From CAKZNE01 sp964485405 (lineage in GTDB: Bacteria > Bacteroidota > Bacteroidia > Flavobacteriales > Schleiferiaceae), in NCBI GenBank assembly GCA_964485405.1, contig CAZAJG010000006.1, forward strand, positions 1 through 64,000: a DNA stretch of 64,000 nt, in the 5' to 3' direction. Made by a program: the position numbers and the translations under genes. Under the pieces are notes generated by a model. That model did not search any database, had not been told where the DNA came from, and saw only the letters and a program-made list of their open reading frames with translations. Positions 16,467-24,200 of this stretch are shown one piece after another; position 1 is the stretch's first letter, and each line of letters begins with the position of its first letter.

Positions 16467-16478
16467 ACTTCTTTAAAA

Positions 16479-17891
16479 ATGGCTGTAAACATCCCAAATC
16501 CAAATTTTAGGGATTCCATTGGCACAATAGATGAAAGTGGTAATCGACAGTTTCTGTATCCCAGGAAAACAAATGGCAGATACACGAGATACAGACGGTG
16601 GGCTAGTTACTTGCTTTTAGCCATACTTTTCATTACACCTTTCATCTATGTTGATGGACAGCCATTTATGCTCATTAACGTACTCGAACGAAAGTTCATT
16701 TTATTCGGTCAAATTTTTTGGCCAGAAGATTTTCATCTGGCTGTTTTTGCCATGATCATCAGCGTGCTCTTTGTTGCTGTTTTTACCGTTGCTTATGGTC
16801 GATTATTCTGCGGCTGGGTTTGTCCGCAAACCATTTTTATGGAGCATGTTTTCAGACGCATTGAATACTGGATTGATGGAGATAGAAACCAGCAAATGCG
16901 TTTAGCAAGAATGCCCTGGAACCGGGAAAAGATTGCCAAACGGATTTTTAAAAATGGTCTTTTCTATTTGATCAGTTTTGCTGTGGCCAACATTTTCATG
17001 ATGTACCTCGTCAGCCAAAGAGAATGGTGGAATATTGTGAGCGACAATCCAGCAAATCATATATCTGGACTCACCAGTATCGTCATTTTTTCCGGTGTTT
17101 TCTTTTTTGTGTTTGGATGGTTTAGGGAGCAAGCGTGCATCATTGTTTGCCCTTATGGGCGGCTCCAAAGCGTTTTACTGGATCGCCATTCGGTCGTTAT
17201 CGCCTACGATTACATCCGTGGCGAAATCAGAAGCAAGTTTAAGAAAAATGAAGATCGTGACGCAGTGGGTAAAGGCGATTGTATCGATTGCAACCAATGT
17301 GTAGAAGTTTGCCCAACCGGAATTGATATTCGTAACGGCACACAGCTAGAGTGTATCAATTGCACAGCCTGTATGGATGCCTGCGATCACATTATGGATC
17401 GTATAGACAAACCCAGAGGTTTAATACGTTACGATAGCGAAGAAAATATTGCCACCAAAAAGAAGAAGATATTTACCGCTAGAGTGATTGGCTATACCGC
17501 TGTGCTTGCCGTGCTAAGCGTTATTTTCACCATTCTATTGAGTAGCCGAAATGATATTGAAGCTATTGTGCTCCGCATGCCCGGTCAACTCTTTCAAACG
17601 GTAGATGAAAATACACTCTCCAACGTGTATAATTTTAAGATGATTAACAAGACCAATGAAGAAATGAATCTTGGTTTAAGCTTAATGAATTCAAACGGTA
17701 AGTTGCAATTAGTTGGAGGAGATTCTATAAAGGTGAAGGCCGGAGAATTGGCTGAAGGCGCATTACTCATCTATTTAAAGAAAGATGAGCTAAAAAGCCG
17801 AAATACCGATCTAAAAATTGGAGTGTACCAAGGAGATCGATTGATTGAAACGGTGGAAACCAGTTTCAATGGACCATTAAAAAGAAATTGA
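16479..17891 (+). CDS. ccoG: CcoG/FixG-type 4Fe-4S membrane protein, cbb3 oxidase maturation
   Basis: The 470-residue protein has membrane helices in the first 220 residues, the conserved segment LFCGWVCPQTIFMEHVFRR, and a dicluster ferredoxin domain (about 265-305) with CIDCNQCVEVCP and CINCTACMDACDH. The C-terminal 130 residues form a beta-rich domain. CcoG is known to reduce Cu(II) for cbb3 oxidase assembly. Length and layout are normal. The stop codon comes two bases before the ATG of ccoH. Confidence 0.93.
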   Translation: MAVNIPNPNFRDSIGTIDESGNRQFLYPRKTNGRYTRYRRWASYLLLAILFITPFIYVDGQPFMLINVLERKFILFGQIFWPEDFHLAVFAMIISVLFVAVFTVAYGRLFCGWVCPQTIFMEHVFRRIEYWIDGDRNQQMRLARMPWNREKIAKRIFKNGLFYLISFAVANIFMMYLVSQREWWNIVSDNPANHISGLTSIVIFSGVFFFVFGWFREQACIIVCPYGRLQSVLLDRHSVVIAYDYIRGEIRSKFKKNEDRDAVGKGDCIDCNQCVEVCPTGIDIRNGTQLECINCTACMDACDHIMDRIDKPRGLIRYDSEENIATKKKKIFTARVIGYTAVLAVLSVIFTILLSSRNDIEAIVLRMPGQLFQTVDENTLSNVYNFKMINKTNEEMNLGLSLMNSNGKLQLVGGDSIKVKAGELAEGALLIYLKKDELKSRNTDLKIGVYQGDRLIETVETSFNGPLKRN

Positions 17892-17893
17892 TT

Positions 17894-18334
17894 ATGAAAT
17901 TTAATTGGGGAACAGGAATTGCCGCTGTACTTGTGCTTTTTGCAGGTTTAATGAGCTTTATGGTGTATAAAGCTACCCAACAGCGTTTCGATTTGGTGAG
18001 CGAAAACTATTACGAGGAGGAAATCGCCTATCAAGAAATCATTGATCAAAAGAGTAATGCCGCTTCTTTAGCGGGTAAAGCAAAACTAAAACTCAAAGAG
18101 CAAGGCATATTTCTTCAATTGCCAGAAGATTTAACCGGCAAACCTAAAACCATCTCTACCTTGATGTATTTTGAGCTGGATGCTCGGAAAGACTTCAGTT
18201 GGGAAAAAGAAAACATTGCCTTAAACGAGTTTGAAATCCCGTTCGAAACTTTTGATAGTGGAAAATGGATCGCCAAAGTAAAAGTAAAGTGCGAAGGCAT
18301 TGATTACTATTTTGAACCCGAAATAGTATTGTAA
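17894..18334 (+). CDS. ccoH: FixH/CcoH family oxidase assembly protein
   Basis: The 146-residue protein has one N-terminal membrane anchor (WGTGIAAVLVLFAGLMSFMVY) followed by the sequence SENYYEEEIAYQEIID, characteristic of the FixH family, and a periplasmic beta-rich domain. CcoH supports assembly and stability of the cbb3 complex. An in-frame TTG six bases upstream is a less likely start than the ATG used here. The stop codon abuts the next start codon directly, so all these genes are tightly coupled. Confidence 0.9.
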   Translation: MKFNWGTGIAAVLVLFAGLMSFMVYKATQQRFDLVSENYYEEEIAYQEIIDQKSNAASLAGKAKLKLKEQGIFLQLPEDLTGKPKTISTLMYFELDARKDFSWEKENIALNEFEIPFETFDSGKWIAKVKVKCEGIDYYFEPEIVL

Positions 18335-19030
18335 ATGTGGTGGAGCGCCATCCTATTAGGACTTTTATCCTCTACCCATTGCTTAGGTATGTGTGGCCCG
18401 CTTCAAGGGGCCTTTACTTCTATGTTTTTAAGAAAGGGCAAATGGGCGCTCCTTTTCATATATCATTTTTCTAGAATTTTAACCTATGGGTTGCTCGGTC
18501 TTCTTGCCGGTATACTCGGTATAGCCGCTGGTTTGCAAAACTGGCAACAACAAACCTCATTAATTGGTGGACTTTTGCTTCTGTTTGGTTTCCTAACCTT
18601 TTATCTTCTCAAACTAGATCAAAAGCTTTTTTCACTTTTCTTTCCTTACATACAAAAGGTAAGGGCTCGTTTACAGAAGAGTAAGAAGTACGAATGGGCC
18701 TATTTTGGTGGAAGCGGGGCTTTAAATGGCATATTACCTTGCGCCATGGTTTATTTAGCCATATTACCCGCTATGGGCAGCGGAGGGCTGGGTGAAGGGT
18801 TTATCTATATGATTTTATTTGGCTTAGGAACGATGCCTCTTTTACTGCTTGCCAATTTGGGAGCATTGAGTTTCTTCACTCAACATCCTAATTTTAGCCG
18901 CAAAGCAACCCCGGTACTCATCGTTATTACTGCAGGATTGTTGATCTTAAGAGGGATGGATTTAGGAATTCCTTACTTATCCCCTCAACTTCCCGATGCT
19001 TTTGCTGGAGAAATTGAGGGTTGTAAATAA
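18335..19030 (+). CDS. SafE/DsbD_2-like membrane protein of the cco cluster
   Basis: The 231-residue polytopic protein has about six membrane helices. The first carries STHCLGMCGP, the Cys/His motif common to the TauE/SafE-like (DsbD_2) group of proteins found at the end of cco operons. It is likely involved in metal or thiol transfer during oxidase maturation, as the family context suggests, but the substrate is unknown. It begins at the base after the ccoH stop. It is the last gene of the plus-strand operon and is convergent with hemN. Confidence 0.82.
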   Translation: MWWSAILLGLLSSTHCLGMCGPLQGAFTSMFLRKGKWALLFIYHFSRILTYGLLGLLAGILGIAAGLQNWQQQTSLIGGLLLLFGFLTFYLLKLDQKLFSLFFPYIQKVRARLQKSKKYEWAYFGGSGALNGILPCAMVYLAILPAMGSGGLGEGFIYMILFGLGTMPLLLLANLGALSFFTQHPNFSRKATPVLIVITAGLLILRGMDLGIPYLSPQLPDAFAGEIEGCK

Positions 19031-19036
19031 GAGTTT

Positions 19037-20383
19037 TTATACGGCCTTACTAAACACAGCTTCTTTAGAACTGCTTTTCATTCGTAAATCCAAGGCTTTA
19101 CAAATATTCCGGATAAAGCTTTTGCCAAGCTCTGTTACTTTAATCTGATAAGGAAATCTACGAATCAAACCATCCTTTTCCAGCTGTACCAGCTCTGGAT
19201 TGTTTTCAAACAACTCCGGATTGGACTCTCCTAACCAATCGGTTTCAAAGTGACAGATTAAATTTAAAATATGCAGCCTAATTCGTTGATCTTCTTCGGT
19301 TAGAAAATGATTTTTGATGATGGGAAGTTCAGCACTTTCTCTAATCTGTTGTAAATAACCTTTAACAGATTTTTCATTTTGAGCATAAGCCGTCCAACTA
19401 TCGCTAATGGCAGATGCTCCTAATCCTATACTTAATTCGGTATGATATGGAGTATATCCCATAAAGTTCCGATGTAAAGATTTTCGCTTCATAGATTTAA
19501 AAATGGCATCACGCTCTAGGGCAAAATGATCCATTCCGATATCGGCATACCCCATTTTCAACAACATAGCCTTTCCCCTTTGATACAAAAGCAGTTTTTC
19601 TCTCCCCTTAGGAAGATCCGCTTCACTGTAGGCTCTCTGTCCAGGTTTTACAGTAGGAACGTGTGCGTAACTATAAAAAGCAATACGATCCGGTTTTAGG
19701 CTTTCAACCTCCTTCATATTTGCTGTAATATGCTCTAACGTTTGCCCAGGCAAACCATAAATCAGATCAAAATTTACAGATTTATAGCCTAATTCTCTTG
19801 CTTGATTTACAACATCTCGCACTTGCTTTATAGTTTGAAAGCGATGTATCGTTCTTAAAATGTTCTCATCAAAATCCTGCACTCCCACGCTTAAACGGTT
19901 AAAACCAATTTTACGCAATTGAGCAAGGTGTTCGTATGATGTAGAAGACGGATGTGCTTCAAAGCTCATGTCACAATTCTCACTGGCTTGGCTGAGTTTT
20001 TTTAAACCCTTTACAAGGAGCTCTAAATTCTCCGGACTGAAAAAGGTAGGGGTTCCACCACCCAAATGGATTTCCTTAATAATTGGCAACTCACCTAAAG
20101 CCTGTACATACAAGCTCCATTCTTTAAGTACTGCACCTATATAAGGTTTCTCCACCAAATGATTCTTAGTGATGTGTTTGTTACATCCGCAGTAAGTGCA
20201 TAAGCTCTCACAATATGGTAAGTGAATATAGAGGCTTATCTCTTTATTACGATTAAAACTTGCTCGTACATGCTGAAGCCACCTTGTACCATTTGTGCTT
20301 TCTGTATCCCACATCGGAACCGTAGGATAACTTGTATATCTCGGTACGGCTACATTGTACTTTTCAAGTAGATCTATGAACAT
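19037..20383 (-). CDS. hemN: Oxygen-independent coproporphyrinogen III oxidase (radical SAM)
   Basis: The 448-residue cytosolic enzyme decarboxylates coproporphyrinogen III to protoporphyrinogen IX without oxygen. Near the N-terminus is the radical-SAM motif CESLCTYCGC (CxxxCxxC) after YIHLPY, then GGGTPTFF. The C-terminal HemN domain is present and the length is typical. I chose Met at 20383 because the -7 element of its promoter (20406-20399) overlaps the longer ATG at 20401, which a transcript could not include. An FNR-type box upstream links anaerobic heme synthesis to the oxidase genes. Confidence 0.92.
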   Translation of the reverse strand: MFIDLLEKYNVAVPRYTSYPTVPMWDTESTNGTRWLQHVRASFNRNKEISLYIHLPYCESLCTYCGCNKHITKNHLVEKPYIGAVLKEWSLYVQALGELPIIKEIHLGGGTPTFFSPENLELLVKGLKKLSQASENCDMSFEAHPSSTSYEHLAQLRKIGFNRLSVGVQDFDENILRTIHRFQTIKQVRDVVNQARELGYKSVNFDLIYGLPGQTLEHITANMKEVESLKPDRIAFYSYAHVPTVKPGQRAYSEADLPKGREKLLLYQRGKAMLLKMGYADIGMDHFALERDAIFKSMKRKSLHRNFMGYTPYHTELSIGLGASAISDSWTAYAQNEKSVKGYLQQIRESAELPIIKNHFLTEEDQRIRLHILNLICHFETDWLGESNPELFENNPELVQLEKDGLIRRFPYQIKVTELGKSFIRNICKALDLRMKSSSKEAVFSKAV

Positions 20384-20398
20384 CTTTTTCGTTTTCCT

Positions 20399-20441
20399 CA
20401 AAACTACCTTACTGTAGCTAGGCCCACTATGATATTTATCA
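20399..20441 (-). promoter_or_regulatory. hemN promoter with FNR-type box
   Basis: TGATATTTATCA (20430-20441) is the exact reverse complement of the box in the fnr/ccoI gap. On the minus strand TAGTTTTG (20406-20399) is a perfect TAnnTTTG element beginning 29.5 bp from the box centre. The predicted start near 20394 leaves a leader of about 10 bases to the ATG at 20383. Confidence 0.72.
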
Positions 20442-20583
20442 GTGATTACGAAGTTTTAAAAACCATTCATCCATTAAATCTCACCATCCAACCATCACAA
20501 CAGAGTCATCCATCGAAACATGGAATTCAAAAAAGATTCTACTTCTACATTTGAAGTAGAAATAATGAAAAAAGCGAAAGATC

Positions 20584-20682
20584 ATGAACCAGAAAAAATT
20601 TAGAATATTAGGAAGAAGAGTTTTGGCATCAGCATGGTTTGCCATGATGGTATCTATAACAATGATGGCTTTGAAAGCTTAA
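20584..20682 (+). CDS. Possible 32-residue small membrane-associated protein
   Basis: The frame encodes a basic start (MNQKKFRILGRR) followed by a hydrophobic stretch, VLASAWFAMMVSITMMALKA, long enough to span or lie in a membrane. The twin Arg followed by a hydrophobic segment is typical of tiny membrane proteins. It lies between a candidate promoter and a strong terminator. A second frame of 27 codons from 20520 overlaps it but has no hydrophobic segment. I do not recognise a family; conservation would decide whether it is real. Confidence 0.45.
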   Translation: MNQKKFRILGRRVLASAWFAMMVSITMMALKA

Positions 20683-20747
20683 AAAAGGAAACAAAAAATA
20701 ACTTTAAATAAATCGTCTGTAATAGCAAAAAAGTTGATAGTTGGTAA

Positions 20748-20782
20748 AAAGTGAGGCCGTAAGACAGCCTCACTTTTTTTTA
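20748..20782 (+). terminator. Rho-independent terminator of the small transcript
   Basis: AAAGTGAGGC (20748-20757) pairs perfectly with GCCTCACTTT (20767-20776) around a nine-base loop, and the 3' arm runs into a run of eight T. This is one of the strongest terminators in the window although no large gene precedes it on this strand. Confidence 0.85.
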
Positions 20783-21101
20783 TTGATTTTTCTACAAAAA
20801 CATACTTCATGAGTAAAATTGCCTTATTTCATTTTGTCTAAAAATTATAGAAAATAAGCATCGCTAACCGCTAATTGCATCCGTATTCTAAACGCAATCA
20901 CAGCAAAGTATTTAATCTTAAAACCAAATTTTGGAAAGGGATTTTTTTTGTAGAAAAAAGGCTAAAAAAGCAAGTAAATATTTTTCATCTAAGAAACGAT
21001 CTCATTTATAGAATTTATATACGTCCAACCATTTAAACAACAGCTATTTGCTTTAAATAGCATAAGAAAAAATTTACTCATTTATCTGTAAATCAACAAT
21101 A

Positions 21102-21245
21102 TAAGTTTGGTTTCCATAAGATAATTTCTATCTTTAACCAACCAAACCAATATACACTATGCTTTCAAAACCTACTTAAATTATTACCCCTACTCAATCT
21201 CTACTCTCTCAATTAACTATTTATTTAAACCCCAAAAATCAAATC
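21102..21245 (+). promoter_or_regulatory. Promoter element and G-depleted leader of the giant surface protein
   Basis: TAAGTTTG (21102-21109) matches the -7 consensus and predicts a start near 21113. From 21121 to 21245 there is only one G in 125 bases, giving an almost unstructured C/T/A leader immediately before the ATG. No clear -33 element is present. Confidence 0.5.
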
Positions 21246-24200
21246 ATGAAACACTTGAAAAACCTGTTGAAGGGGAAAGGTATGCTCGCCTTTTTACTCT
21301 TCACATTTTGTTTAAGTATGGGTTATGCTCAAAACAGCACATCCAGTGAGGTAAAAAAAGACTTTTGCCACACGGATGAACTCTTAAACAAATCGCTTGA
21401 AGAAGACTCGGAACTTCAGCAAAAGTTAGATGATCAAAATTCCGCGCTAAGAAATTACATTAACAATTTTATTTCTACTCAGGCGCCTGCTGCTCAATCA
21501 GCTGGCGGTGGCAGTGGATCAGCCAACTATGTAATTCCTACCGTAATCTACGTAGTACACAATAACGGTGTGGAAAACATCACCGATACGCAAGTGCACA
21601 GTCAGATTGATAAACTCAACTCTGAGTTTAGTGCACATGGTATTAGCTTTTGTTTAGCTACAGAAGAAAATGGCACATCGCTTCCTGGAACTGGGCCGGA
21701 TCCTGGTATTGTCAGAATTCAAAGCTCTCTTACCAACCACCTTACCTCTGCCGAGGGAACCTTAAAAGCACTTTCTCCCTTACCTGCTGACAGATATTTG
21801 AGAATCTGGGTAGTTAAGGATATTAACAATGGTAGCGGCATAGTAGGTTATGCTCGTTTCCCTGGAACTGTAGCTCCTGCACTGGAGGGAATTGTAATGC
21901 GTTATGATGTATTTGGTGATGTGGCCACTTGCGGTTGCACCAACTTAATACCTTCTAATGATCAAGGTAAAGTATTAGCACATGAAGTGGGACACTATCT
22001 TAACCTGTACCACACCTTTCAAGGAGGTTGTGCGGGAACTACCGCAGGAACTTGTGATACGCAAGGAGACCTTATTTGCGATACTCCTCCTGTGGCCGTT
22101 GCCAATACAGGATGTCCCGGCAGTCCTGTAAACAGCTGTACCGAAACACCAACGGATAATAACGACTTGTTGGATAACCACATGGATTATACCAACGATA
22201 ATTGTAGAAACAACTTTACTCCAGGACAGGAAACGAGAATGATTTGTGCTATCAATATGTTTAGAAGCACTTTGGTCTCCAGTCAAAACTTGGTTTATAC
22301 AGGCGTTCAATGTAATGGTGGGATTTTAGCTGCCTTTTCTGCCGATAATTACACCCCTTGTAACGGAGATCTTGTAACTTTTACTGCTAATGTTCAAACC
22401 GGAGTTACCTACACCTGGGATTTTGGTGACGGTAGCACCCCTGTTACTGGAAACCCAGTAACTCATAGTTATGCAACCGGTGGAACGAATTATTCCGTTA
22501 CCCTTACGGTTACGGATGGTACAAATACGGTAAGCGAAGTTCAAGACCTATTTGTTACGGACTGCAGCCCAATATCAAGCTCTCAGGGTAATTGGTACTT
22601 TTACGAAAGAGCAGGTTTAGACTTTAGTGGTGGCACACCAACCCCAGACGATGCTGCATGGGTGAACAACACCATCACGGCTATTGGAACGGGTCAAGCG
22701 GGTGAGGCATGTATTAGCCAAAGTAACAGCAGCGGAGATTTGTTATTTTACTCCAACGGTACAGAAATCTGGAACGAGAACCACTCTCTGATTAACTCTG
22801 GTAACCCACTATTCGGTAACATTAGTGCAGCTAACGGTATGATCAGCGTTCCTGACCCAGGCAATCCTAATAGGTATTACATATTTACTGTTGGCGCTAG
22901 TGGAACCTATTCTAAAGGTCTTCGCTATAGTCGTGTGCAAATAAGTGGTACTGCTGCTTCCACTACTGGTACTTGGAATGTGCCAATAACCACACCTTCA
23001 GGGTTTCAAACAGGAGATAATAGCGCCCTAATTGGAGGTGAAGGAATTACAGCCGTTGCCGCTTGTGATGGGTATTGGATCTTAGCTACAGGAAGAAAAA
23101 GTTCAGACCGCTACTTACTGGTTTATAAAGTAAACTCGTCTGGAGTAACCTATCACAGTCAATTTCAAACTTCATCAGGTAATATTTATCATCGCTTAAA
23201 AGCTTCTCCCGATGGAAGTAAATTGGTAATTACCCAGTTTAGCTTTACCGGAACCTACATGTACGACTTTGACAAGCATAACGGTACTGTAAGTAATGAG
23301 CAGCTTATCAATAATAATAGCCAGTATGGTGCTACTTTTAGTCCAAACTCTCAATTGCTTTATGCTGCTGATGCTGGGGGTTCATTGTATCAATATGATG
23401 TAACCGCTGCCACTCCTTCCAGCACCGAAGTACTTGTTGCCGCCACCAATTTAAGATCTCTACAGATTGCTCCTGATGGAAAGGTATATGGTACCCGCAG
23501 TGGTCAGACTCGTTTAGCGGTTATTCATCAACCTGACAATCTGTGTACAGCTCTTGATCCTAATGCCTGTAATTATACCATTTTAGGGCCTGAGTTGAAT
23601 ACAATGGCCTCCGGTACGGATATACGTGGTAAGTGGGGATTACCTAATATGGTTGATGCCAATACCGCAGAGGTATTTGACAACTCCATTAGTTGTGATA
23701 TCACCAATTGCTTTACCTATACATTTACTGCCGACTATTGCGGAAATACCTTTATCTGGGATTTTGGTGATATGACAGGTGGTATGGGAGGTACTGTAAC
23801 ACACACCTACCCGAGTGCAGGTACTTATACGGTTACTTTAACCATTGACGGCACCACTACCGTTACCAAGACGATCACCGTAGGGATTAGCTCTTCTATC
23901 GCTGGCCCTACCACCGTTTGTTTGAATGATGCCAATGTCTTCAATTATTCAGCGTCAACAACTGGCTCAGGCCTTACCTATAATTGGAGTGCTACAGGCG
24001 GCACAATTGGGTTAAACGGAAACGACAACGTAGATGTTACTTGGACCAGTTTACCCGGAACCTTAACCTTAACGGTAACCGACCCTGCAACGGGCTGCAC
24101 AAGCACTAGTACCATCAATGTGATTGAAGATTGCTCTGGCGGATGTGATATCACACCGAACTTTTATCCGGCCATTAGCGCTAAGGATCACTGTGTACAC

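Larger units (their letters stand above)
20546..20782 (+). ncRNA. Candidate short transcript (sRNA or small mRNA) beside hemN
   Basis: TACATTTG (20546-20553) matches the -7 consensus and predicts a start near 20557. A strong intrinsic terminator ends at about 20782. The unit is about 225 bases and contains one 32-codon reading frame. No -33 TTG is present. It could be a small mRNA, an sRNA or both; expression is unproven. Confidence 0.4.
20442..21245. other. Intergenic region between hemN and the giant surface protein gene
   Basis: This stretch of about 800 bases has no large gene. It holds a 9-bp hairpin (TTCTACTTC 20537-20545 with GAAGTAGAA 20553-20561), a candidate -7 element, a possible 32-codon gene and a strong terminator, then an AT-rich stretch (about 20800-21090) in which I see nothing, the candidate -7 element of the surface protein and a G-depleted leader. 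Confidence 0.6.

Noticed and set aside
20520..20603. 27-codon frame overlapping the 32-codon small gene candidate
   Set aside because: It begins before the predicted transcript start, runs through the hairpin and has no hydrophobic or other recognisable feature; kept only as an alternative in the text.
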